The position numbers and the translations under genes are program-made. From assembly GCA_025351525.1 (NCBI GenBank), contig JANXVV010000297.1:1-6030 (forward strand): a stretch of 6,030 nucleotides of DNA, written 5' to 3'. Positions 1 to 5,718 of this stretch are shown here, one piece after another; position 1 is the first letter of the stretch; every line of letters begins with the position of its first letter. Below the pieces are notes generated by a model, which was given only the letters and a program-made list of their open reading frames with translations, was not told the DNA's origin and did no database searches. The DNA comes from Humisphaera sp. GTDB lineage: Bacteria; Planctomycetota; Phycisphaerae; Tepidisphaerales; Tepidisphaeraceae.

Positions 1-46
1 GCGCAGCAGAGCGCGTTGATTCCTCAACGAGCGTGCTCCGCTGCGC
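1..46. other. Imperfect hairpin downstream of sucD
   Basis: GCGCAGC at 1-7 pairs with GCTGCGC at 40-46, GAGC at 9-12 with GCTC at 35-38, and CGTTGA at 14-19 with TCAACG at 24-29 around a TTCC loop. A mismatch and a bulge separate the three stems. It lies 36 bases past the sucD stop codon, so it could be part of a transcription terminator for sucD. Any U-tract on the minus strand would lie left of position 1 and cannot be seen. It could equally be one end of a larger dispersed palindrome cut by the window edge. Confidence 0.4.
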
Positions 47-82
47 GTCGCGGCTAACCTGAAGGCGGAATGCGCTGGACGC

Positions 83-988
83 TTACGTGCGGATTCCCAG
101 CACCTGCGCCATCGTTTCCCCCAGGGTGGCCGGGCTTTCGGCGATTGAGACGCCGCAGGATCGCAGGGCTTTGATCTTCGATTCGGCGGTGTCATCCCCA
201 CCGCTGATGATCGCCCCGGCATGGCCCATGCGGCGTCCCGGCGGGGCGGTGCGACCGGCGATGAACGCCACCACCGGTTTCTTGATGTGCTTCTGAATGT
301 GCAGCCCGGCGTTGGTTTCGTCGCTGCCGCCGATCTCACCGATCATGATGATCGCATCGGTGTCCGGGTCGGCGTTCAGCAGATCCAGCACTTCGATGAA
401 GTTGAGGCCCTTGATCGGATCGCCGCCGATACCGACGCAAGTGGTTTGACCGATCCCGCGCGTGCTGCACTGCCACACTGCTTCATAGGTCAACGTGCCG
501 CTGCGGCTGATGATCCCGACCTTTTTACCGCTCTTGGCTTCCTTGGCGGGAGTGTGGATGTAACCGGGCATGATGCCGATCTTGCATTCGCCGGGCGTGA
601 TGACACCGGGACAATTCGGCCCGATCAAAACGCTGTTCGGCCTCTCCTTGAGAAACGCCTTCACCTTGACCATATCCAGCACCGGAATGCCCTCGGTGAT
701 CGCCACGATGACCGCGACGCCGGCATCGGCGGCTTCCATGATCGCATCGGCGGCGAAGGGCGGCGGGACGAAAATCATCGTCGCATGGGCCCCGGTGCCG
801 GCGACGGCCTGCGACACCGTGTCGAAGATCGGCAAGCCGTTCGCGTCTTTCTTGCCGCCCTTGCCGGGGGTGATTCCACCGACCATCTTCGTGCCGTACT
901 CGAGACAGTTTTTCGTGTGGAATGCGCCGGCCTCGCCGGTAATCCCCTGACAGATCACGCGCGTGGCTTGGTTGACCAGAATGCTCAT
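83..988 (-). CDS. sucD: Succinate-CoA ligase [ADP/GDP-forming] subunit alpha
   Basis: This is the alpha subunit of succinyl-CoA synthetase, a cytoplasmic TCA-cycle enzyme that, with the beta subunit SucC, interconverts succinyl-CoA and succinate with formation of ATP or GTP. The 301-residue protein is full length for the family (E. coli SucD is about 289). The N-terminal Rossmann-type CoA-binding domain carries GITGEAG at 15-21 and GPNCPG at 123-128. The ligase domain has SRSGTLTYE at 161-169, GEIGG at 217-221 and the active-site signature GRTAPPGRRMGHAGAIISGG at 245-264, in which His256 is the expected phosphohistidine. The ATG at 986-988 is supported by AAAAGGA ten bases upstream on the minus strand. 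sucD usually follows sucC directly, but here the upstream neighbour is a divergent metalloprotease gene, so sucC is not in the usual place; it could lie left of the window. The identification is secure. Confidence 0.97.
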   Translation of the reverse strand: MSILVNQATRVICQGITGEAGAFHTKNCLEYGTKMVGGITPGKGGKKDANGLPIFDTVSQAVAGTGAHATMIFVPPPFAADAIMEAADAGVAVIVAITEGIPVLDMVKVKAFLKERPNSVLIGPNCPGVITPGECKIGIMPGYIHTPAKEAKSGKKVGIISRSGTLTYEAVWQCSTRGIGQTTCVGIGGDPIKGLNFIEVLDLLNADPDTDAIIMIGEIGGSDETNAGLHIQKHIKKPVVAFIAGRTAPPGRRMGHAGAIISGGDDTAESKIKALRSCGVSIAESPATLGETMAQVLGIRT

Positions 989-998
989 CGGAAGGGTG

Positions 999-1005
999 TC
1001 CTTTT
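999..1005 (-). promoter_or_regulatory. Ribosome binding site of sucD
   Basis: Read on the minus strand, the sequence is AAAAGGA, ten bases before the ATG at 986-988. It is the clearest Shine-Dalgarno-like site in the window and supports the chosen sucD start. The other genes here have weak sites or none. Confidence 0.6.
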
Positions 1006-1041
1006 GACCGCTGGAAATCTTCGATTCGTGAACCGGCAGAG

Positions 1042-1068
1042 CCTATACGCGAGTGCGGGTCAATTCAA
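1042..1068 (-). promoter_or_regulatory. Tentative sucD promoter
   Basis: On the minus strand, TTGAAT (1063-1068) and TATAGG (1042-1047) are separated by 15 bases, which is short for a sigma-70 type promoter. Transcription would begin near 1035 and give a leader of about 47 bases carrying the AAAAGGA site. Both hexamers are imperfect, so this is only the best candidate in the divergent gap. Confidence 0.22.
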
Positions 1069-1094
1069 GGAGCGGGCAGGCTCCAAGCTCCAAG

Positions 1095-1123
1095 CCGGGA
1101 CGCAGCGCCCTGCGCAGTCCCGG
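1095..1123. other. GC-rich hairpin in the sucD/M48 divergent gap
   Basis: CCGGGAC at 1095-1101 pairs exactly with GTCCCGG at 1117-1123. Inside it, GCAG (1102-1105) pairs with CTGC (1110-1113) around a CGCC loop, leaving a three-base bulge. The motif CCTGCGCAGT within it (1109-1118) occurs again at 1165-1174. It may be a regulatory site between divergent genes or a decayed palindrome. No protein-binding role can be assigned from sequence alone. Confidence 0.4.
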
Positions 1124-1243
1124 ATCTCTTCGTGTTCCGCTGACAAAATTCGGAAGAATCCGGGCCTGCGCAGTTCGCTGGTGCGAACCGCTCCGACCTG
1201 GCTTGGATTCAGATCGAGCGAAAGTTCCGCGCACGAATGCCGA

Positions 1244-1272
1244 TTGTCTATCTTCCGACTCAGATTTATACT
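1244..1272 (+). promoter_or_regulatory. Sigma-70-like promoter of the M48 protease gene
   Basis: TTGTCT (1244-1249) and TATACT (1267-1272) are separated by exactly 17 bases and each is one or two bases from the consensus. A start point six or seven bases past the -10 box would fall at about 1278-1280, right at the ATG at 1282. The transcript would then be leaderless or nearly so, which fits the absence of any Shine-Dalgarno site. It also argues against the upstream in-frame ATG at 1237, which lies before the -35 box. Confidence 0.5.
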
Positions 1273-1281
1273 GCCCTCATC

Positions 1282-2343
1282 ATGAACACACCCTTCCAAC
1301 CCGCCTGGCTCCGCATCGGTCTTCTGGCTGCGTTATTGATCAGTGCAGGATGCTCAGTCAGCGATCGTTCGGTGATCGAAAAAGCCCAGGGATTTGACGA
1401 TGGCATCAAACCTGCCGAGATCAAGGAGCCTGGCATCGACGCCTATTTTCAAAAGATCGGCGAGCGGATCGTGCAGGCGGCGAGGGAGTCGGATGCCGCC
1501 CACTGGGGGCCCAAAAGCCATTTTGCAAAAGGGGAGGATGAAGAGTGGATGTTCAAGGGCATACAGTTTCATCTGGTGAACAGCAAGACGCTCAACGCTT
1601 TCACGACCGGTGGGGTTCACGTTTACGTTTACAACGAACTGTTGCAGCTCTGTAAAAACGAGAATGAGTTGGCGGCGGTGATGAGCCATGAATTCGGGCA
1701 TATTTATTGCCGGCATGTGCAGGCGGGTCAGAAGCGGCAGTATCGGATATTGGCCGGGGCGCTCGGGTTGGGGGCGGCGGGCTATGTGGTGGGCGGGAAG
1801 GAAAAAGGCGCGGAGTACGGCGCGGCGGCGTTCGGCGCGGGCACGACGGCGGGCAACTATTTCGGCATGGGATTCACGCGAGATGATGAAGGGCAAGCCG
1901 ACCAAACCGGTTTCCATTTCTATTGTCTGGCGGGTTGGGATCCGAATGCCTTCGGGGATTTTTTTCAGACGATGATCGACAAGGGTTACGACACCACACC
2001 GGAGAAAGCGAGCGATCACCCGACGCTTGCCAGCCGGGTGAAAATTGCCCGCGAGCGTGCCGAGAAATCGACGGACCTGGGGAGAAATCCCGAGCGACTC
2101 CGCCGCCCGGACATCGCCACTGCCGCGCAGTTTGACCGCTACAAAGCCGATGCCCGCAACGCCGGCAAGCGAACGCCGGACGATAAGAGTCTGGCGAAAA
2201 CGCAGCAGTTATTGACGGCGATGCCGAGGAGTTGCCTGACGCCGACGATGCCGAACGATCAGATGGACGCCCAGCAGCAAATTCTTCAGCAAGTGAAGCA
2301 GAAACAGGCACCGCAAACCTCCGGTCAATCGACAAATCCCTGA
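1282..2343 (+). CDS. M48-family zinc metalloprotease, lipoprotein
   Basis: A 353-residue protein predicted to be an envelope-located zinc endopeptidase of peptidase family M48 (the family of HtpX, BepA and LoiP). The N terminus is a lipoprotein signal: a hydrophobic segment around residues 9-22 ending in a LISAGC lipobox, with Cys24 as the expected lipidated residue. The zinc site HEFGH is at 136-140, and the downstream third ligand is probably Glu203 in DEGQAD (202-207). DHP at 245-247, followed by LASRV, is typical of the family. A Gly/Ala-rich stretch at about 157-195 lies between the two halves of the zinc site. The last 90 or so residues are charged and then Gln-rich and match nothing I recognise. 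The ATG at 1282 is preferred over 1237 because it places the signal peptide at the N terminus and lies just after a good promoter. A role in envelope protein quality control is inferred from the family; the substrate is unknown. Confidence 0.9.
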   Translation: MNTPFQPAWLRIGLLAALLISAGCSVSDRSVIEKAQGFDDGIKPAEIKEPGIDAYFQKIGERIVQAARESDAAHWGPKSHFAKGEDEEWMFKGIQFHLVNSKTLNAFTTGGVHVYVYNELLQLCKNENELAAVMSHEFGHIYCRHVQAGQKRQYRILAGALGLGAAGYVVGGKEKGAEYGAAAFGAGTTAGNYFGMGFTRDDEGQADQTGFHFYCLAGWDPNAFGDFFQTMIDKGYDTTPEKASDHPTLASRVKIARERAEKSTDLGRNPERLRRPDIATAAQFDRYKADARNAGKRTPDDKSLAKTQQLLTAMPRSCLTPTMPNDQMDAQQQILQQVKQKQAPQTSGQSTNP

Positions 2344-2344
2344 G

Positions 2345-2424
2345 TTTTTTTAGCGGCTGTGCCGAAGGCACGCGTTTTCATTTGGCCGAGAAAAACGCGT
2401 GCCTTCGGCACAGCCGCTAAAAAA
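2345..2424. repeat. Nested palindromic repeat, family A, copy 1
   Basis: The arms at 2346-2378 and 2392-2424 are perfect 33-base inverted complements around a 13-base centre. Each arm contains a smaller hairpin, GTGCC-GAA-GGCAC on the left and GTGCC-TTC-GGCAC on the right. Outside the arms, the left flank is CTGAG and the right flank read backwards is CTGAA, so the symmetry extends nearly to the M48 stop codon. Copy 2 lies at 4350-4431. The outer ends are T-rich at the left and A-rich at the right, so the full hairpin is not followed by a U-tract. Reading inward from either side, however, the small hairpin is followed by GCG and then four or five T. It may be a dispersed REP-like element, a bidirectional terminator, or both. 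No transposase is nearby. Confidence 0.9.
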
Positions 2425-2461
2425 TTCAGTGCTTTTCCAAGCAGGTTGGGATCGGCGTAAC

Positions 2462-3478
2462 ATGACCTGCAACCGCCCAACCATCTCCGCCATCGTCCCC
2501 ATCTTTAACGAAGCGGAAAATCTGCGCGAGCTTCATCGCCGGCTGACCGCCGCCCTCAATTCCGCCGACGATTCGTGGGAAATCATCTATGTGGATGATG
2601 GCAGTGTCGATGCCTCCGGGCGGATCATCCGCGAATTTCACGGCGTCGATGACCGCGTGCGAGCGATCAGCCTCTCCCGAAACTTTGGTCATCAACCCGC
2701 GTTGACCGCCGGGATCCATTTCGCTACCGGCAAATGCGTCGTGCTGATGGATGGCGATCTGCAGGATCCACCGGAACTGATCCCACAGTTGGTCGGCAAG
2801 TGGACCGAGGGATTTCAGGTCGTCGTCGCCGAGCGCGCCACGCGCACTGAAACCGGACCACGCGGGTGGGGGTTCAAACTTTTCTATCCCCTGATGAAGT
2901 GTTTAAGCACCCTCCCCGCCGGCCCCGACGCCGGGATATTCGGCCTGATGGATCGCGTCGTCATCGAGCAGATGAACAAACTCCCCGAGCGCAACCGCTT
3001 CATCCCCGGCTTGCGAAGTTGGCTGGGTTTCAAACAAACCTCGATTCTCTACGATCGGCAAGCCCGACGCTCCGGCGCTCCCAAGCAATCATGGCGTCAT
3101 CTGCTGAAATACGCGATGGATGCGATGATCAGCTTCAGCTATCAGCCGTTGCGATGGGTGACGTACACCGGTTTCTCCATCTCCGCCGTCACGTTTCTGC
3201 TGGCGATTTATTACCTCATCGAGTTTCTCTATCGGCATGGCCGCACGTATGGAAGCGGGTTCACGACCCTCATCATGTGCATCCTTTTTTTGGGTGGGGT
3301 GCAACTGATTTCGATCGGCATCCTGGGTGAATATGTCGGGCGTATTTATGAGGAGATCAAGCAACGGCCGTTGTATGTGGTCCAGGAGATGATCGGGTTT
3401 GACTTCTGTTTTGAAGGGAGTTTCGCGGCTCCGTTGGGCGCAATGCTGACTCCGCAAGAAGAGATCGAAAGTTTTTAA
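2462..3478 (+). CDS. GT2-family glycosyltransferase, polyprenyl-phosphate type (DPM1/GtrB/ArnC-like)
   Basis: A 338-residue membrane-associated glycosyltransferase that probably moves a sugar from a nucleotide donor to undecaprenyl phosphate on the cytoplasmic face. The GT-A domain begins with SAIVPIFNEAENL at about 9-21, followed by DDGS at 45-48 and the metal-binding DGDLQDPPELIP starting at Asp97 (Asp97 and Asp99 form the DxD). SRNFGHQPALTAGI (72-85) and ERNRFIPGLRSWLGF (176-190) are conserved in this subfamily. Two C-terminal membrane helices lie at about 232-257 and 266-289, followed by GEYVGRIYEE and RPLYVVQE. A tail of about 20 residues after that is longer than I expect. The ATG at 2462 is chosen because the conserved domain starts just after it; the frame stays open upstream only through repeat sequence. 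No clear ribosome site is visible. No flippase or acceptor transferase is adjacent, so the sugar and the pathway cannot be named. Confidence 0.9.
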   Translation: MTCNRPTISAIVPIFNEAENLRELHRRLTAALNSADDSWEIIYVDDGSVDASGRIIREFHGVDDRVRAISLSRNFGHQPALTAGIHFATGKCVVLMDGDLQDPPELIPQLVGKWTEGFQVVVAERATRTETGPRGWGFKLFYPLMKCLSTLPAGPDAGIFGLMDRVVIEQMNKLPERNRFIPGLRSWLGFKQTSILYDRQARRSGAPKQSWRHLLKYAMDAMISFSYQPLRWVTYTGFSISAVTFLLAIYYLIEFLYRHGRTYGSGFTTLIMCILFLGGVQLISIGILGEYVGRIYEEIKQRPLYVVQEMIGFDFCFEGSFAAPLGAMLTPQEEIESF

Positions 3479-3497
3479 AGTCATCGTCTGATTATTG

Positions 3498-3569
3498 AGC
3501 CGGTCTGGCTTGCGAGCCGTGTCCGAGCGGTCATCCCGTCAGACGCGCCTCGCAAGCGAGGCGGCTAAA
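3498..3569. repeat. Nested palindromic element, family B, between convergent genes
   Basis: AGCCG at 3498-3502 pairs with CGGCT at 3562-3566, and the region between 3498-3519 and 3545-3566 is an imperfect inverted repeat. Each side also forms its own hairpin: GGCT-TGCG-AGCC at 3507-3518, and CGCCTCGC-AA-GCGAGGCG at 3546-3563, an eight-base stem. The element sits between the ends of the glycosyltransferase (3478) and the membrane protein (3604). Its sequence differs from family A, but the plan is the same and the outer ends are alike (GCGGCTAAA here, GCCGCTAAA there). No U-tract follows, so it is not a standard intrinsic terminator. Confidence 0.65.
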
Positions 3570-3603
3570 TAATGTGGAAGCACTGATTGTCCCGATTGCG
3601 ATT

Positions 3604-4341
3604 TCACCGCCCTTTCTCCGGCCCATCCCTGCATTCCAGGCTCAGCTCATGATCGTTTCGCAACCAGCCATCGAGCGTTCCGGCACCCTCCTCCGTTTGA
3701 TACCGAAACTGGAAGTGTGCTGAATCCGCCGCATCCGGCTGACCGAAATAGAGGCGTGAGAACGGATGGGACATCGACAGCACGGTCGTCTGAAAAGTAC
3801 GAATGCTCTTCACGGCAGGCCATGAGGAAGGATCGATCAGATCGAAATCGAACACGTGATTGGTCGGCCCGCCCTCCGATGTCACGTTGCCGACATACCG
3901 CAGCAAGACGAGCCGGCGAAATCCATCCGGGCTTTTTCGCTCGTGCATGAACACCAGCGGCGGCGAGAATCTAAACGTCGCAAGCGTCGGATCCACGCAT
4001 CGAATCAGGTCCACCCACTGCGGCGGTGCCCAGGCGGCGACGGGGGAAATCGAGCGCGCTTCGTGATCCAGTTCGTTGCGATACTCTCCACCGGTGGTTA
4101 CTAACGTGGACGACGTGGCCGGGTCACCATCGAAGCAAATTCGGTCATCCGGCGCGGTGAACTTCATGCACCGTCGCAGCACGAGATTGGTGTGAAGTTG
4201 ACGCCAGGCGGAGAGTGCGAGCCATGTCGCACCGAGTAATCCCATCAGTACGGCGACGCCGATGAATCGGCGCTGGATGTGTCGGCGACGCAGCCAGGGA
4301 ATTTTGGTCTTTCGGGCATACTCGAGGGGTGGCGTACGCAT
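3604..4341 (-). CDS. Hypothetical single-pass membrane protein
   Basis: I do not recognise this 245-residue protein. The N-terminal 25 residues are basic (RKTK, RRRH, RR), followed by one hydrophobic helix at about 26-46, which predicts a cytoplasmic N terminus and a roughly 200-residue domain outside the cytoplasm. That domain has four cysteines (58, 69, 115 and 237), so disulfides are possible. Its alternating hydrophobic stretches, such as RRLVLLRYVG and HVFDFDLID, suggest mainly beta structure. No catalytic motif is evident. The start ATG lies at 4339-4341, eight bases from the palindrome at 4350; no ribosome site is visible. The gene lies 91 bases downstream of anmK on the same strand, with the palindrome between, so co-transcription is possible but uncertain. 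The membrane topology and lack of overlap with neighbours support a real gene. The function is unknown. Confidence 0.7.
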   Translation of the reverse strand: MRTPPLEYARKTKIPWLRRRHIQRRFIGVAVLMGLLGATWLALSAWRQLHTNLVLRRCMKFTAPDDRICFDGDPATSSTLVTTGGEYRNELDHEARSISPVAAWAPPQWVDLIRCVDPTLATFRFSPPLVFMHERKSPDGFRRLVLLRYVGNVTSEGGPTNHVFDFDLIDPSSWPAVKSIRTFQTTVLSMSHPFSRLYFGQPDAADSAHFQFRYQTEEGAGTLDGWLRNDHELSLECRDGPEKGR

Positions 4342-4349
4342 GACTTACA

Positions 4350-4431
4350 TTTTAGCGGCTGCGCCGAAGGCACGCGTTTTTTGTCGCGACCGAAGAAAAA
4401 AACGCGTGCCTTTGGCACAGCCGCTAAAAAA
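4350..4431. repeat. Nested palindromic repeat, family A, copy 2
   Basis: The arms at 4350-4382 and 4397-4429 are 33 bases each and complementary apart from two positions, one of which can form G-U on each strand. The sequence matches copy 1 (2345-2424) closely in the arms, differs in the centre, and shares the right flank ATTCAG. On the minus strand, reading out of anmK, GTGCC-AAA-GGCAC is followed by GCG and seven T. That makes this arm the most terminator-like structure in the window, although the small stem is only five or six pairs. The element fills the gap between anmK and the membrane protein gene. Confidence 0.88.
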
Positions 4432-4432
4432 T

Positions 4433-5590
4433 TCAGGAGCTTGGAGTAATCGACCCAAGCACCACTGCCCGCCGTGCGCCGGTGGCGCTGGGCACGTTTG
4501 ACGGAAGGCCGTCGAGTGTCGCGGCACCGAGCAGGGCGAAGGCGAGGGCTTCTTTGGCCGCAGAAATAATCCCGAGATCATCGAGTGTTTTTACCAATAC
4601 GGACTTTGGTGACTCCGGCGGGTTTTTAGGAAAGACCATGACATGACGGAGTTCTTCCATCAACCGGGGATTCAACGTTCCTCCGCCACTGACGATGACT
4701 TCATCCGGCAGGCAAGGGAGAAGATTAAATGACTGACCGATCGCGCGTGCCGTGGCATGGCACGCGGTCGCAAGAGCATCTTCCAGGGACAACGACGCTC
4801 CCACTTCTTTAACCGCGTTCTCGTACAGCCGAATCATCGCGGGACCATCCGTCGACTTCGGCGGTTTACTGAAAAAATAGACGTCTTCGGTACTCACGAA
4901 GGCGACGGCAAAGTTAAGTGAGCCACGCAACGATAATTCGCCGCCCCGGTCGAAACCCACTGGCGATCCGCTTTGGCGCATCAGGTGATCCAGTACGCAA
5001 TTCCCCGGCCCCGTATCAAACGCAATCACTTGATCGATTGATGCACCGGCGGGAATGAAGGTCAGATTCGCGATCCCCCCGATGTTCAACAACACCCGAT
5101 TCTTCGTCGGATGCTGAAACAAAATATAATCCGCGAACGGCACCAGCGGCGCGCCCTGCCCGCCCGCGGCGCAATCGGCGCGGCGAAAATCGCTGACCAC
5201 CCGGCAGCCCACCTCCGCCGCCACCAGTGCCGGATCAAACCACTGAATCGTATCTGGCGGTTCGTGAAATAAAGTCTGCCCGTGCGCCGCGATCGCCGCC
5301 AGATCCGACGCTTGCAGTTTCGCCTCGCGCAGCGCGTCATTCACCGCCATCGCATACGCCAGTGAAATCTCGCGGCCAACATGGGCCAACCCGGCGAGAG
5401 ACACTTTCCCCTCGCCGCGCAGCGCGAAGATGCGTTGCCGCAGCGAGGGCTCGTAAGACCGCGCGTGGTGATGCAGCAGAGTGGCCGTCATATCGAGGCC
5501 ATGGCCGGTAATTTGCACCAGGGCGACATCGACGCCGTCCGCGCTCGTTCCGCTCATGGCGCCTGCGATGATTCGACGGGGGGACAGCAT
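4433..5590 (-). CDS. anmK: Anhydro-N-acetylmuramic acid kinase
   Basis: AnmK phosphorylates 1,6-anhydro-N-acetylmuramic acid with ATP while opening the anhydro ring, giving MurNAc-6-phosphate for cell-wall recycling in the cytoplasm. The 385-residue length is normal for the family, which has the ASKHA (sugar kinase/actin) fold. Visible motifs are the phosphate loop GAMSGTSADGVD at 10-21, AHGQT at 102-106, DFRRADCAAGGQGAPLVP at 134-151 with Asp139 in the place of the catalytic base, LNIGGIANLT at 168-177, FDTGPGN at 191-197, PPKST at 243-247 and SGGGTLNPRLMEEL at 301-314. The ATG at 5588-5590 is right for the family because the phosphate loop follows within ten residues. The TGA stop lies at the outer edge of a palindromic repeat. 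It is divergent from clpS. No murQ or nagZ gene is in the window. The identification is secure. Confidence 0.96.
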   Translation of the reverse strand: MLSPRRIIAGAMSGTSADGVDVALVQITGHGLDMTATLLHHHARSYEPSLRQRIFALRGEGKVSLAGLAHVGREISLAYAMAVNDALREAKLQASDLAAIAAHGQTLFHEPPDTIQWFDPALVAAEVGCRVVSDFRRADCAAGGQGAPLVPFADYILFQHPTKNRVLLNIGGIANLTFIPAGASIDQVIAFDTGPGNCVLDHLMRQSGSPVGFDRGGELSLRGSLNFAVAFVSTEDVYFFSKPPKSTDGPAMIRLYENAVKEVGASLSLEDALATACHATARAIGQSFNLLPCLPDEVIVSGGGTLNPRLMEELRHVMVFPKNPPESPKSVLVKTLDDLGIISAAKEALAFALLGAATLDGLPSNVPSATGARRAVVLGSITPSS

Positions 5591-5668
5591 GATCGATAGT
5601 TTATCGGCAATGAACCGCGCCGGTAAGCGGGGAGGAGGCTAAGATATTGTAAAGATTCAACGCCCCGA

Positions 5669-5690
5669 ATCGGCGATAAGCCGATATGAT
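5669..5690 (+). promoter_or_regulatory. Inverted repeat and possible -10 box upstream of clpS
   Basis: ATCGGC (5669-5674) and GCCGAT (5680-5685) form a six-base inverted repeat with a five-base centre. The repeat touches TATGAT at 5685-5690, a plausible -10 hexamer about 30 bases before the clpS ATG. No good -35 box lies 17 bases upstream. The repeat sits where a repressor or activator could act, in the 128-base gap between divergent anmK and clpS. Both readings are tentative. Confidence 0.3.
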
Positions 5691-5705
5691 AACAGACAAC
5701 CGTTT

Positions 5706-5709
5706 GGAG
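5706..5709 (+). promoter_or_regulatory. Ribosome binding site of clpS
   Basis: GGAG ends nine bases before the ATG at 5719. It is a short but correctly spaced Shine-Dalgarno-like site, and it supports this start for an open frame that has no stop codon inside the window. Confidence 0.5.
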
Positions 5710-5718
5710 CGATCGATT

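Noticed and set aside
1237..1281. Upstream ATG for the M48 gene
   Set aside because: It would place 15 residues before the lipoprotein signal and lies upstream of the best promoter. The ATG at 1282 fits better.
221..1285. Plus-strand open frame of 354 codons across sucD and the following gap
   Set aside because: It is antisense to a secure sucD. Its product is rich in Asp, Arg, His and Ala without any domain, as expected for the reverse of a GC-rich gene.
1354..2019. Minus-strand open frame of 221 codons inside the M48 gene
   Set aside because: It lies wholly antisense to the metalloprotease, which has a signal peptide and zinc motif. The antisense product shows no recognisable domain.
2399..2461. 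Upstream GTG start for the glycosyltransferase inside the palindrome
   Set aside because: The added 21 residues are translated repeat sequence, and the family's N-terminal strand begins just after the ATG at 2462.
2345..4431. Composite transposon or MITE pair flanking the glycosyltransferase and membrane protein
   Set aside because: The two palindromes could look like borders of a mobile unit, but there is no transposase, no evident target-site duplication, and a different palindrome lies in between. Dispersed repeats explain this better.
2345..4431. CRISPR array
   Set aside because: There are only two copies about 2 kb apart, with no regular spacers and no cas genes.
5591..5717. GATCGAT motif near both the anmK and clpS starts
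   Set aside because: Two short occurrences (5591-5597 and 5711-5717) built from a common GATC core are too weak to call an operator.
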